From NCBI RefSeq assembly GCF_007679345.1, contig NZ_VEGH01000003.1, forward strand, positions 248,001-312,000: a stretch of 64,000 nucleotides of DNA, read 5' to 3'. The notes beneath the pieces are model-generated. The model had not been told where the DNA came from, did not search any database, and saw nothing but the letters and a program-made list of their open reading frames with translations. Shown here piece after piece: positions 25,292 through 33,970 of this stretch. Each line of letters starts with the position of its first letter. Position 1 is the first letter of the stretch. Made by a program: the position numbers and the translations under genes. Source of the stretch: Cellulosimicrobium cellulans. Its GTDB lineage: Bacteria; Actinomycetota; Actinomycetes; Actinomycetales; Cellulomonadaceae.

Positions 25292-26473
25292 ATGACCGAC
25301 CGCACCGCCCTCGAACCCGAGCCCGGACCGCCCCCCGCCGCCCGCCGCCTGCCCCGGCTCCGCGCCGTCGGCACGGCGACCTCGCGGTTCCTCGCCGTCC
25401 GGCCCTGGCTCACCCGCGCCGTCCGCACGACGGGTGCGGCGGTGATCGCGTGGGTCCTCGTGCGGTTCGTGCCCGGCCCGTGGAGCGACTACCCGTACTA
25501 CGCGCCGCTGGGTGCGGTCATCGCCACCTCGGTCACGGTCCGGGGCACGACGCGGCGGTCGGTCCAGTCCGTCCTGGCCATCGCGCTGGGCGCGGTCGTC
25601 GCGCGGCTGGTCGACGCGCTCGAGCTGCCGGGGGTCGCGGGGCTGGCGGTCGTGGTGCTGGTGGGCGTGCTGCTCTCCGGATGGCGGCTGCTCGGCGACA
25701 TGGGCTCGTGGGTCCCGACGGCGGCGCTGTTCGTGCTGATCATCGGGAACGCCGACCCGGTCGGCTACATCTCGGCCTACGTCGGGCTGACGTTGTTCGG
25801 CGCCCTCGTCGGCGTCGCCGTGAACCTCGTGGTGCCGCCGCTCCCCCTGACCCCCGCGGAGCGGTCGCTCGACCGGCTCCGGGCGTCCGCCGCCGAGCAC
25901 CTCGACGCGCTCGCCGCCGCGGTCCGCGACGACGACGCGCCCGTGCCGCCGGACCGCCCGCTCCGGGCCGCGCGGGCGGACGCGCAGGCGGCGGTGGCCG
26001 ACGCGCAGGAGGCGGCGCGGGGCAACTGGACCGCCCGGCACTACCGTTCCTGGCGCCAGCGGCAGGAACGGCACGCCGCGTCGATAGACGCCGCCGCCGT
26101 GGTGGCGCTCGACGTCCGGCGCGCGGTCGTCACGTCGCGGACCGTCGCGGCGGCCGGGGCGGCGCCCCCCGAGGAGCGGGACGTGCACGTGCCGATCGTG
26201 GCGCACGCCGACGACCAGGACCGGGCCGACGCGGTCCGCGAGGGCACCGCCCGCGCGATCGAGGCGGGCGCGGCCCTGGTGCGGGCCCTGCGCCCCGACG
26301 GGCCGGGTGCGGGCACCGAGGACGCCGACGACGCCGACCAGGCGGCCGCCGAGCTCGCGCGGGCCCTCGACGAGCTGCAGGAGGCGGTGGCGGCGGACCG
26401 CGCGACGGCCGCGGGCGCGACCCGGCCGGCCGACGGCGTCGTGGTCGCCCTGACGCCGCTGCTCACCGGCTGA
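25292..26473 (+). CDS. FUSC-family membrane protein (aromatic-acid exporter-like)
   Basis: A 393-residue protein. Residues about 45-190 hold about six membrane segments with the FUSC-type sequence YYAPLGAVIATSVTVRGTTRRSVQSVLAIALGAVVARLV, and a long cytoplasmic coiled region follows (LDRLRASAAEHLDALAAAV, then EEAARG-type helices). Members include AaeB-like exporters of aromatic carboxylic acids, but substrate cannot be assigned. The FUSC core occurs once here instead of twice, so the protein may work as a dimer. The start is uncertain; ATG 25292 lies after a GACGCT hexamer 7 bases upstream, a weak leaderless signal. Confidence 0.75.
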   Translation: MTDRTALEPEPGPPPAARRLPRLRAVGTATSRFLAVRPWLTRAVRTTGAAVIAWVLVRFVPGPWSDYPYYAPLGAVIATSVTVRGTTRRSVQSVLAIALGAVVARLVDALELPGVAGLAVVVLVGVLLSGWRLLGDMGSWVPTAALFVLIIGNADPVGYISAYVGLTLFGALVGVAVNLVVPPLPLTPAERSLDRLRASAAEHLDALAAAVRDDDAPVPPDRPLRAARADAQAAVADAQEAARGNWTARHYRSWRQRQERHAASIDAAAVVALDVRRAVVTSRTVAAAGAAPPEERDVHVPIVAHADDQDRADAVREGTARAIEAGAALVRALRPDGPGAGTEDADDADQAAAELARALDELQEAVAADRATAAGATRPADGVVVALTPLLTG

Positions 26474-26612
26474 CGGCCCGCGCACCGCGCGCCCCCACCG
26501 ACTCGGGAGCACCCGGTCGGGTTCCCGGCCGCGGGTGAACGGCCGGCGACGACTCGCCGACGGAACGGTGCCCCTGGTGCGCGCCGGCGGGACCGCGAGG
26601 ACGGTGGGCCCC

Positions 26613-27839
26613 GTGGACGCTGCAACCGTCATCCTCGCGCTGGTGGTCGTCGTCGCGCTCGCGTTCGACTTCACGAACGGGTTCCACGACACGGCGAACG
26701 CGATGGCTACCTCCATCGCCACGCACGCGCTGCCCCCGAAGGCGGCCGTGACCCTCTCCGCGGTGCTCAACCTGGTGGGCGCCTTCCTCTCCGTCGAGGT
26801 GGCGCTGACCGTCACCAACGCCGTCGTCCGGATCCAGGAGTCCGACGGCGCTCCCAGCCCCGACCTCGTGCAGGACGGGGGCGAGGCGCTGCTGCTCATC
26901 GTGCTGACCGGGCTGGTCGGCGCGATCGTCTGGAACCTGCTCACCTGGCTGCTCGGCCTGCCGTCGAGCTCGTCGCACGCGCTGTTCGGGGGCCTGATCG
27001 GCGCGACGGTCGCCGGCCTCGGCTGGGGCGCGGTGCACTGGACCGGCGACGGCGGCGAGCCCGACGGGATCCTCGGCAAGGTCGTCGTCCCCGCGGTCGC
27101 GTCGCCCGTCATCGCGGGCGTGGTCGCGGCGACGGGCACCTGGTTCGTCTACCGGGTCACCGTCGGCGTGGCGGCGCGGTACACCGAGCGCGGGTTCCGC
27201 TGGGGCCAGATCGGCTCCGCCTCGCTGGTGTCCCTCGCGCACGGCACGAACGACGCGCAGAAGACCATGGGCGTGATCACCCTCGCCCTCATCGCCTCCG
27301 GGCACTGGACCAGCACGACGGCGATCCCGCTGTGGGTCAAGGTCTGCTGCGCCCTCGCGATCGCCCTCGGGACCTACCTCGGCGGGTGGCGGATCATCCG
27401 CACGCTCGGCAAGGGGCTGATCGACATCGCCCCGCCGCAGGGCATGGCCGCCGAGACCGCCTCCGCCGCGACGATCCTGGTGTCCAGCCACCTGGGCCTG
27501 CCGCTGTCGACGACGCAGGTCACGACCGGCTCCGTGCTCGGCGCCGGCGTGGGCCGGCCGGGCGCGACCGTGCGGTGGCGGGTCGCCGGCCGGATGGGCG
27601 TCGCGTGGCTCATCACGATGCCGGCCGCCGGCCTCGTCGGCGCGGCCACGTGGTTCCTGGCGCACGTGCTCGGCGGCGGGGTGCTCGGGGCGGTCGCCGT
27701 GGTCCTGGTGCTGGTCGCGCTGAGCGGCGCGATGTACGTGCGGTCGCGGCGGGACGCCGTGCACGCGGGCAACGTGAACGACGAGTGGCAGGAGCCGGCG
27801 CGCGAGCGCCGCCCGGCCGCGGCGGGAGGGGTGCGCTGA
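26613..27839 (+). CDS. pit: Low-affinity inorganic phosphate transporter, PiT family
   Basis: A cation-coupled phosphate transporter of about 408 residues. The two family signatures are clear: FDFTNGFHDTANAMATSIAT near the N-terminus and SLAHGTNDAQKTMGVITLAL in the middle, with TQVTTGSVLGAG in the C-terminal half and about ten membrane helices. GTG 26613 is used as start because it puts the first helix at the N-terminus; the frame extends upstream to 26535. It overlaps the next gene (TGATG), and a DUF3349 gene follows. This order (pit, small membrane protein, DUF3349) matches M. tuberculosis Rv0545c-Rv0543c. Confidence 0.92.
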   Translation: MDAATVILALVVVVALAFDFTNGFHDTANAMATSIATHALPPKAAVTLSAVLNLVGAFLSVEVALTVTNAVVRIQESDGAPSPDLVQDGGEALLLIVLTGLVGAIVWNLLTWLLGLPSSSSHALFGGLIGATVAGLGWGAVHWTGDGGEPDGILGKVVVPAVASPVIAGVVAATGTWFVYRVTVGVAARYTERGFRWGQIGSASLVSLAHGTNDAQKTMGVITLALIASGHWTSTTAIPLWVKVCCALAIALGTYLGGWRIIRTLGKGLIDIAPPQGMAAETASAATILVSSHLGLPLSTTQVTTGSVLGAGVGRPGATVRWRVAGRMGVAWLITMPAAGLVGAATWFLAHVLGGGVLGAVAVVLVLVALSGAMYVRSRRDAVHAGNVNDEWQEPARERRPAAAGGVR

Positions 27840-28141
27840 TGCTGGCGACCGAGATGGGGATGCTCGGCCAGGTGCTGCTGGTGTCGCTGGTGCTGGGCGC
27901 CGGCCTGCCGGTCCTGTTCGGGCTCGGCCTGCGCGCCTCGGCGTGGGGCGCGGGGGGCGACGCCGAGGAGCACGCGACCGGTGACGCGCCGCGGCCGCAC
28001 CCGCTCGGGCGGGTCCTGGCCGTGCTGTGCTTCGCGCTGGCCGTGGCCGGGGTGGTGCTCGGCATCACCGTCGTCGTGGCGTCCGGGCTCGGCTACGAGG
28101 TGAGCCTCGGCGGCGGCCCGCTGCTCGTCGAGAAGGCGTGA
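27839..28141 (+). CDS. Small membrane protein in the pit operon
   Basis: A 100-residue protein with two membrane helices (about residues 9-31 and 57-82) joined by an acidic loop (GGDAEEHATGDAPRP). Its ATG overlaps the pit stop as TGATG, and GGGAGGGG lies just upstream, so translation is coupled. The position equals that of the small membrane protein Rv0544c beside pitA in mycobacteria. A partner role in phosphate transport is inference. Confidence 0.75.
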   Translation: MLATEMGMLGQVLLVSLVLGAGLPVLFGLGLRASAWGAGGDAEEHATGDAPRPHPLGRVLAVLCFALAVAGVVLGITVVVASGLGYEVSLGGGPLLVEKA

Positions 28142-28151
28142 GGGGGCCGCG

Positions 28152-28469
28152 ATGACGGAGACGGGAACGGGCACGTGGCCCACCCGGGTGCTGCGCTGGC
28201 TGCGCGCGGGGTACCCCTCCGGCGTGCCGCAGCAGGACTACGTGGTGCTGCTCGGCCTGCTCCGGCGGTCGCTCACCGACACCGAGGTGCACCAGATCGC
28301 GGGCGACCTCGCGGTGCTGGCGAGCCGGGGCGCGGAGATCACCACGGCCGACGTCGAACGCATGGTGGGGGCGGCGACGCTGGACGCCGCGTCGGAGGCG
28401 GACGTGGCGCGGGTGTCGGCGCACCTGGCGCGCGGCGGCTGGCCGCTGGCGGGCCCGGACGCACGCTGA
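28152..28469 (+). CDS. DUF3349 family protein
   Basis: A 105-residue cytosolic protein. It has the DUF3349 pattern VLRWLRAGYPSGVPQQDYVVLLGLLRRSLTDTEV, followed by a helical C-terminal part (EITTADVERMVGAATLDAASEADVARVSAHLARGGW). Structures exist for mycobacterial members, but function is not established. It follows the pit-associated membrane protein by 10 bases, as Rv0543c follows Rv0544c, and is most likely cotranscribed. Confidence 0.8.
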   Translation: MTETGTGTWPTRVLRWLRAGYPSGVPQQDYVVLLGLLRRSLTDTEVHQIAGDLAVLASRGAEITTADVERMVGAATLDAASEADVARVSAHLARGGWPLAGPDAR

Positions 28470-28525
28470 CGGAGCAAGCCCGGACCGGACGCGCGGAACG
28501 CCCCCGCGAGCGACGTCGGCGCGGC

Positions 28526-28531
28526 TAGCGT
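28526..28531 (+). promoter_or_regulatory. -10 hexamer of small membrane protein gene
   Basis: TAGCGT, 6 bases before ATG 28538. Confidence 0.5.
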
Positions 28532-28537
28532 GGCACC

Positions 28538-28771
28538 ATGTTCGGCTCGCTCACCCCGCTGGTGATCATGGTCACGTACTGGGTCGTCCCGGCTGTCGTC
28601 GTCGCGTTCCTGCTGTACCTGGTCGTGCGGCGCGGGGTGCGGGACGGGATGCTCGACGCCCGGCGCGTCGACGCGGAGGAGGCGGCGGAGCGGCGCGCGC
28701 GTGCGGCCCGTGCCGCCGACGGGGCGGCCGCGGCACCCGCTCCGTCCGGGACCGGGACGACGCCCGCCTGA
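28538..28771 (+). CDS. Small single-span membrane protein, function unknown
   Basis: A 77-residue protein with one long membrane segment (about residues 7-30, TPLVIMVTYWVVPAVVVAFLL), a basic stretch, an acidic/Arg helix (DARRVDAEEAAERRARA) and an Ala/Pro-rich tail. No family recognised. The leaderless -10 supports it as a real gene despite its size. Confidence 0.6.
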   Translation: MFGSLTPLVIMVTYWVVPAVVVAFLLYLVVRRGVRDGMLDARRVDAEEAAERRARAARAADGAAAAPAPSGTGTTPA

Positions 28772-28784
28772 GCCGGGTCCGCGC

Positions 28785-29297
28785 TCAGGCGGCTGCGACC
28801 GCGCGCACCAGCACCACGCTGTCGTAGGTCTTGCCGGGCCACCGGATCACGTCGCGCTCGGCGAAGCCCCATCCCCGGTAGAGGCCGAGGAGGTCACCCG
28901 CGGGCTCCGCGGTGTCGACGCCGACGGCGGTCACGCCGTGGGCGGCGGCGTGCGCGAACGCCGCGTCGCGCAGCCGGCGCGCGTGGCCGCGACCACGGCG
29001 CGCGGGGTCGACCGCCATCTGGTTGAGCCACGCCCGACCGGGCGCCGCGGCCTCGGGCGTCAGGCCCTGGAGGTACGTGGCCGGCGGCACCGAGAGCGTC
29101 AGCGTCGCGACGGGCGTCGCGTCCTCGACGAGCACGAACGTCGGTCCGGCCGCCGCGCGCCACCGCGTCAGCTCGACGTCCTGCGTGGCCGCCGTGAAGT
29201 TGAGGCCCCGCTCGGCGAGGCCGGCGTACGACCGGTGCAGCAGGTCGGTGAGCGCGGGGGCGTCGGACGGGTCGTAGAGACGCAGGTCGAGGGGCAC
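28785..29297 (-). CDS. GNAT-family N-acetyltransferase
   Basis: A 170-residue acetyltransferase. The acetyl-CoA loop is visible as LNQMAVDPARRGRGHARRLRDAAFAHA (Q/RxxGxG/A type, RRGRGH), followed by VGVDTAEPAGDLLGLYRGWGF, the usual motif B. Substrate unknown. GTG 29297 was chosen: a TAGCGT hexamer lies exactly 7 bases upstream, while the longer frame would start inside or before that hexamer. It is convergent with the small membrane protein gene, with 13 bases between the stops. Confidence 0.85.
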   Translation of the reverse strand: MPLDLRLYDPSDAPALTDLLHRSYAGLAERGLNFTAATQDVELTRWRAAAGPTFVLVEDATPVATLTLSVPPATYLQGLTPEAAAPGRAWLNQMAVDPARRGRGHARRLRDAAFAHAAAHGVTAVGVDTAEPAGDLLGLYRGWGFAERDVIRWPGKTYDSVVLVRAVAAA

Positions 29298-29304
29298 GTC
29301 CGCC

Positions 29305-29310
29305 ACGCTA
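29305..29310 (-). promoter_or_regulatory. -10 hexamer of GNAT gene
   Basis: TAGCGT, 7 bases before GTG 29297; it rules out the longer reading frame as start. Confidence 0.5.
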
Positions 29311-29336
29311 GCGGCGTCGCGACGTCGCCCCGGCAC

Positions 29337-29633
29337 CTACGGGCGCGGGTCGACGCGCCGCCACGGCTTCTCGTCGCGCCGCTGCCCCGTGCCGGCGGCG
29401 CACCGCGGGCACACGCGGCCGACCGCGTCGGCGTGCCGCCCGGTCGCGGGCTGCACGTCGGCCCAGCGCACGTGCGGGAACCGTTCCAGCGCGGACCGGT
29501 GGAGCGACAGCCCGCACACCGTCTCGTTGCGGCCGGGCTCCCAGGCGTGCACCTCCCCGGCGGGGGCGCGGACCCCGTCGGGGTCGGTCCACCGGCTCGT
29601 CGCGGCGACGGCCGCGGACCTGGGGCGAGGCAC
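29337..29633 (-). CDS. Small conserved protein with CxxC-type cysteines
   Basis: A 98-residue protein: VPRPRSAAVAATSRW at the start, then EVHAWEPGRNETVCGLSLHRSALERF, FPHVRWADVQPATGRHADAV and VCPRCAAGTG. The single Cys plus a CxxC pair could bind a metal, but one ligand (perhaps His) would be needed. It resembles small proteins of unknown role in other actinobacteria. GTG 29633 has TAGCGT 7 bases upstream. Confidence 0.6.
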   Translation of the reverse strand: MPRPRSAAVAATSRWTDPDGVRAPAGEVHAWEPGRNETVCGLSLHRSALERFPHVRWADVQPATGRHADAVGRVCPRCAAGTGQRRDEKPWRRVDPRP

Positions 29634-29640
29634 GCGCCCG

Positions 29641-29646
29641 ACGCTA
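29641..29646 (-). promoter_or_regulatory. -10 hexamer of the small CxxC protein gene
   Basis: TAGCGT, 7 bases before GTG 29633. Confidence 0.5.
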
Positions 29647-29691
29647 GCCGCCGGGCCGTGCCCCGGCACCCGGGCCGACCGGCGCCGGCCG

Positions 29692-31188
29692 TCAGACCCC
29701 CTGGGCCGCCCCGTCGAGCACGAACCGCACGGTGCGCTCCGGGACCGACACCGCGTCCAGCCGCACGCGCACGTCGGTGCCCAGCGGGAGCGCCGCGCCG
29801 GCGACCCGGCCCCGGACGGCCGGGTCGCGGAGCTGCACGACCCCGCTCTCCCCGCCGTCCCGGACGTCCACCACCACGCCGTCGAACTCGTCGCCGACCC
29901 GGGCCGAGAGCAGGGCGGCCTCGACCAGGTCCACGCAGCCGCGCTCGTAGGCGGACGCCCGCCGGTCCCCCGCGGCCATCAGGCCGGGCAGGTCCGGCAG
30001 CGCGTCGCGGGCCCAGGCCGGCACCTCCACGCCCGCGGACACGGCCAGGCACACCTCGCCGACGAACCGGTCGACCAGCCGGCGCAGCGGCGCCGTGGTG
30101 TGCGCGTAGGGCGCCGCGATCGCGGCGTGCAGCGGCTGCTCGGGAGCCGCGCCGTCGAACGCGACGTACGCGGCCCCGCGCAGCAGCGTCGTGGCCTCGG
30201 TGAGCAGGGCCGCGTGCGCGGGCACCCCGGCGTCCAGCCCTCGCACCACGGTCGCGGCGTCGGCACCGTCCGGCCACGGCACGCCGAGCGCCCGCGCCGA
30301 GGACCGCAGCCGCTCGACGTCGCGCGGGTCCGCGGGCGGCAGGGTGCGCAGGACCCCCACGCCGGCGTCGAGCATCATCGTGGCCGCACACATCCCGGTG
30401 AGCAGCGACACCTGGGCGTTCCACTCCTCGACGGGCAGGGTCGCCCGGCTGGTGAGGGCCCACCGGCCCCGGGCGTCGACCTCGACCACCTGCTCAGGCG
30501 TCGGGAGGGTCAGCCCTCCCCGCGCGACCTCGGCGGCCTGCCGCAGCCGGCCGACCGCGCGGAGCAGGACCAGGGTCTCGTCCGCGGTGCCGTCGTCCAG
30601 CGCGCGCTGCGCCCCCTCGTAGGTGAGCTGGGCCCGGCTGCGGACGCTCGCGCGGCGGACGTGGACCGCGGTCGGCGCGCCGTCCGCGTCCAGGTCGATC
30701 TCCCACAGCAGGGCGGGTGCGTCCTGGCCCGGCAGCAGGCTCGCGGCGCCCTCGGACAGCTCCGGCGGGTGCAGCGGCGTGCGGCCGTCCGGGGCGTAGA
30801 GCGTGACGACGCGGCGGCGCGCCTCGGCGTCGACGGCGCCGCCCGGGCGGACCCACGCGGCCACGTCGGCGATGGCGTACCGCACCCGGTAGCCCGCCCC
30901 GCGGCGCTCGAGGTGCACGGCCTGGTCCAGGTCCCGGGAGCCCTCGGGGTCGACGGTGACGAAGGGGACGTCGGTCGCGTCGACGCGCTCCGGCGCGCCG
31001 GCGGGTACCGGGGCGGGGCCGCTCGCGCGGACGGACCCGACCTCGGCAAGCACGTCGTCCGGGAACACGGCGGGGACGTCGAGCTCCGCGCGCAGGGCGT
31101 CGAGGCCGGCGCGGACGTCCGCGTCCACCCGGCGGGCGTCGTCGGCGGCGGTGGGCGCGGGGCGGAGGCGGACGTGGCGTCGGGGCAC
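29692..31188 (-). CDS. RNB-domain ribonuclease (RNase II/R type)
   Basis: A 498-residue 3'-to-5' exoribonuclease. The RNB domain shows the metal-binding aspartates in VTVDPEGSRDLDQAVHLE, the ATLPVEEWNAQVSLLTG segment, and the conserved PYAHTTAPLRRLVDRFVGEV. Compared with RNase R, N-terminal cold-shock domains are lacking (only about 60 residues precede RNB). The C-terminal S1-like region (DEFDGVVVDVRDGGESGVVQLRD) is short. This compact form is common in high-GC actinobacteria. GTG 31188 has TAGGCT 6 bases upstream. Confidence 0.9.
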   Translation of the reverse strand: MPRRHVRLRPAPTAADDARRVDADVRAGLDALRAELDVPAVFPDDVLAEVGSVRASGPAPVPAGAPERVDATDVPFVTVDPEGSRDLDQAVHLERRGAGYRVRYAIADVAAWVRPGGAVDAEARRRVVTLYAPDGRTPLHPPELSEGAASLLPGQDAPALLWEIDLDADGAPTAVHVRRASVRSRAQLTYEGAQRALDDGTADETLVLLRAVGRLRQAAEVARGGLTLPTPEQVVEVDARGRWALTSRATLPVEEWNAQVSLLTGMCAATMMLDAGVGVLRTLPPADPRDVERLRSSARALGVPWPDGADAATVVRGLDAGVPAHAALLTEATTLLRGAAYVAFDGAAPEQPLHAAIAAPYAHTTAPLRRLVDRFVGEVCLAVSAGVEVPAWARDALPDLPGLMAAGDRRASAYERGCVDLVEAALLSARVGDEFDGVVVDVRDGGESGVVQLRDPAVRGRVAGAALPLGTDVRVRLDAVSVPERTVRFVLDGAAQGV

Positions 31189-31194
31189 GCGGCG

Positions 31195-31200
31195 AGCCTA
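31195..31200 (-). promoter_or_regulatory. -10 hexamer of RNB ribonuclease gene
   Basis: TAGGCT, 6 bases before GTG 31188. Confidence 0.5.
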
Positions 31201-31302
31201 GGGCGGGCGGCGGGCCGGTGCCCGGTGGTCGCGCGGTGCCGGAGGGGCGCCGCCGCACCCGCCCGCGCACGCGCCCGCTGCGCCGGCGCCCTTCCCTCCC
31301 GG

Positions 31303-31344
31303 TCGTCGCGCCGCCACCCGATCGATCGGGTGGCGGCGCGACGA
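31303..31344. terminator. perfect 42-base palindrome ending the ebo-like operon
   Basis: Arms of 21 bases with no mismatch, centred on ATCGAT (31321-31326); the left arm begins TCGTCGCGCCGCC. It lies 12 bases past the EboF-like stop and ahead of the RNB promoter. As RNA it gives an exceptionally long GC-rich stem; no T-tract. Terminator is the simplest reading. Confidence 0.7.
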
Positions 31345-31355
31345 GCGGGTGGAGG

Positions 31356-32762
31356 TCAGACCGCCGCGACCGCCCCGAGGCCCTGCAGCTCGAGGACCGC
31401 CGACCGGATCGCGGCGGCGGGCACCGCGTCGCCCGCCGCCAGGGCCGCCGCGACGGAGGGCGGGACGTCCGGGTCGGAGCACAGCACCACGGGCGCGTCG
31501 GCCACGGACGTCGGGAGCCGGCCGTGGCTGCCCGCGACGCGCGCCGGGTCGAGCGGCGTGGTGGACATGGCGTACCGGAGCCCGAGCTTCTTCTTCACCA
31601 AGTTCAGCCCCGCTCGGGCCTTCGCGGCGCCGGAGGCGAAGAACAGCTCGGCGGGGTCGTAGCCCGGCTTGCGGTGGATGTCCACGCCGCGCGCGTAGTC
31701 GGGCGCCCGGTCGTCGTCGAGCCAGAAGGAGTACGTGAACCAGGCGCCCGGCTCGGCGACGACGACGAGCTCGCCGGACCGCTCGTGGTCCAGGCCGTAC
31801 CGGGCCTGTGCCGCGCGGTCGAGCACCTCGTCGACCCCCGGGACGCCGCGGAGCAGCGCCGCGACGCGCGGGACGTCGGCGTGGTCCGCGACGTAGACGT
31901 GCGCGACCTGGTGGTCGGCGACGGCGAACGCCCGTGACGTCCACGGGTCGAGCTGCTCGCCGTTGGCCTGGGTGTAGACGTGCAGCAGGCCCTCCTCGCG
32001 GAGCAGCCGGTTGACGTGCACCGGGCGGGACGCCGGCTCGATCCCGTACTCCGACACCGCGAGCACGGTCGCGCCGCGGGCCTCGGCTTCGTCGAGCAGC
32101 GGGGCGAGGGCGCGGTCCAGGTCGGCCGCGGCGGCGTCGGCGCGCGGGTCGAGCGGCCCGAACCGCTGCAGGTCGTAGTCGAGGTGCGGGACGTACGCCA
32201 TGGTCAGGTCGGCGGGCCGGGTGGCCATGAGGTGCCGGGTCGCGGCGACGATCCACTCGGTCGACCCGATCGACGCGGTCGGGCCCCAGTACTGGAACAG
32301 CGGGAAGGCGCCGAGCCGGTCCACGAGCTCGTCGTGCAGCGCGGGCGGACGCACGTAGGCGTCCGGGGACTTCCGGCCGTCGGCGTGGTAGACCGGCCGG
32401 GGCGTCACGGTGACGTCGGTGGACATGCCCATCGCGTACCACCAGCACACGTTGGCGGCGGTGTACCCGGGCTCCGCCCGGCGGGCCGTCTCCCAGACCT
32501 TCTCCCCCGCGACCAGCCGGTTGTGCTGCCGCCAGAGGTGCACCTCGCCGAGGTCGCGGAAGTACCAGCCGTTACCGACGATCCCGTGCCCCGAGGGCGC
32601 GAGGCCGGTGAGCATCGTCGACTGCACGGAGCAGGTGACGGCGGGCAGCACGGTGCGCAGGCCCGCGCGCCAGCCGCCGTCCGCGAGCCGGGACAGCCGC
32701 GGCATGTGCGCGAGGGCGCGCGGGGTGAGCCCGACGACGTCGAGCAGGAGCAGGGGCCTCAT
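31356..32762 (-). CDS. EboF-like alkaline-phosphatase-superfamily protein
   Basis: A 468-residue member of the nucleotide pyrophosphatase/phosphodiesterase branch. It begins MRPLLLLDVVGLTPRALAHM (metal Asp), then has the likely nucleophile Thr in LPAVTCSVQSTMLTG. Downstream, VPHLDYDLQRFGP and SEYGIEPASRPVHVN replace the canonical metal motifs, so some ligands differ (SEYG instead of SDHG). The tail has IHRKPGYDPAELFF, a subgroup feature. In the ebo cluster, EboF is an alkaline-phosphatase-like protein of unknown chemistry. ATGA overlap with the EboE gene couples translation. Last gene of the operon. No signal peptide. Confidence 0.8.
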   Translation of the reverse strand: MRPLLLLDVVGLTPRALAHMPRLSRLADGGWRAGLRTVLPAVTCSVQSTMLTGLAPSGHGIVGNGWYFRDLGEVHLWRQHNRLVAGEKVWETARRAEPGYTAANVCWWYAMGMSTDVTVTPRPVYHADGRKSPDAYVRPPALHDELVDRLGAFPLFQYWGPTASIGSTEWIVAATRHLMATRPADLTMAYVPHLDYDLQRFGPLDPRADAAAADLDRALAPLLDEAEARGATVLAVSEYGIEPASRPVHVNRLLREEGLLHVYTQANGEQLDPWTSRAFAVADHQVAHVYVADHADVPRVAALLRGVPGVDEVLDRAAQARYGLDHERSGELVVVAEPGAWFTYSFWLDDDRAPDYARGVDIHRKPGYDPAELFFASGAAKARAGLNLVKKKLGLRYAMSTTPLDPARVAGSHGRLPTSVADAPVVLCSDPDVPPSVAAALAAGDAVPAAAIRSAVLELQGLGAVAAV

Positions 32763-33970
32763 GCGGTCCTCCGGGTGGTGAGGTCGACGCCGTCCGGGGC
32801 TGCGCTCGCGTCCGCGTCCCACCACGACCCGAGGTCCAGGTGGTCGACGGCCCAGCGCAGCTCGGCGGCGATGCCTGCGACGAGGTCGTCGCCGGCGCGG
32901 GCCGCGAGCTCGTCGGGCAGGACGGCCCAGGTGTAGGTCTCGACGTCCAGGTGGGCGGCGTCGCCGTGCGGGCCGCGCAGGACGGCGGTGACGGCGTCGC
33001 GCAGGAGGTCGGTGGTGGCCTGGAGGGGCGCCGCCGGCCGGGCGTGCAGCGGGACGTGCACGTGCACCCGCCACGGCCCGTCGCCGGGCAGGCCGCCGGC
33101 GAGGGCGTCCGGCAGGTCGTCGGCGGGATGAACGGCTCCCCCGCTGCGCTCGCGCACCTGGTGCAGGTATCGCGGCTCGGCGAACCGGGCCACGGCGGCG
33201 CGGGAGGCCGGGTCGGCGGGGTCCTCGACGTGCAGGGCGGCGGAGGCCTGCACCTTGACCACCCGGAGCCCGGCCTGCCGGATGCGCCGGACGGCGGCGA
33301 CGGGGTCGGCGAAGGACACGGCCAGGTGGCAGGTGTCGAGGCAGACCCCGACGTGCTCCGGGTCGATCTGCCCGGGACCGGTGCCGAGCCGGGGCTCGAG
33401 CCAGCCCACGACGTCGGCGACGGTGTCGAGGACGCACCCCGGCTCGGGCTCGACGGCGAGCCGCACGGTGCGGCCGGTGCGGGCGGCGAGGTCCCGCAGG
33501 CCCGCGGACACCGCGGCGAGGGCGGCGGTGGCCGCGGCGTCGTCGTCCGCGGACCACGGCTCGCGCCAGGCGAGCGGGAGCGTGGAGATCGAGCCGTCGA
33601 CGCCGTCGGGCAGCAGGTCGGCCAGCACCTCGGCGCACGCGAGGGTGTACGCGGCCCGGGCGGGCTCCGCCCAGGTCGGCGAGTACACGGCGTGCTTGAC
33701 GACCTCGGCGTGGAAGCCGCCGTACGGGAAGGCGTTCAGGGTGTGCACGGTCAGCCGGTGGGCGGCGAGCGCGCCCCGGAGGCGGTCGCGGTCGTCGGGG
33801 CTCGCGGCCAGCCGGTGCGCCAGGTCGGCGGGCAGCCACAGGCCGACGCCGAGCGTGCCGAGCCCCGCCGCCTCGCGGACCGGCCCGGCGTACCGGTCGA
33901 GCTGGGCGAGGACGCCGTCCAGGTCCTCGGCGGGGTGGACGTTGGTGCAGTACGACAGCGGCATCGTCAC
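32759..33970 (-). CDS. EboE-like xylose-isomerase-type TIM-barrel protein
   Basis: A 403-residue protein closest to the metabolite-traffic protein EboE. The start MPLSYCTNVHPAEDLDGVLAQLDRYAGPV with LGVGLWLPADLA and LTVHTLNAFPYGGFHAEVVKHAVYSPTWAEPAR is characteristic. Barrel residues include RLAVEPEPGCVLDTVADVV and GVCLDTCHLAVSFADP. Metal-type Glu, Asp and His positions appear kept, but the reaction is not known. GTG 33970 overlaps the TatD stop as GTGA; ATG 33964 is an alternative. Confidence 0.88.
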   Translation of the reverse strand: MTMPLSYCTNVHPAEDLDGVLAQLDRYAGPVREAAGLGTLGVGLWLPADLAHRLAASPDDRDRLRGALAAHRLTVHTLNAFPYGGFHAEVVKHAVYSPTWAEPARAAYTLACAEVLADLLPDGVDGSISTLPLAWREPWSADDDAAATAALAAVSAGLRDLAARTGRTVRLAVEPEPGCVLDTVADVVGWLEPRLGTGPGQIDPEHVGVCLDTCHLAVSFADPVAAVRRIRQAGLRVVKVQASAALHVEDPADPASRAAVARFAEPRYLHQVRERSGGAVHPADDLPDALAGGLPGDGPWRVHVHVPLHARPAAPLQATTDLLRDAVTAVLRGPHGDAAHLDVETYTWAVLPDELAARAGDDLVAGIAAELRWAVDHLDLGSWWDADASAAPDGVDLTTRRTA

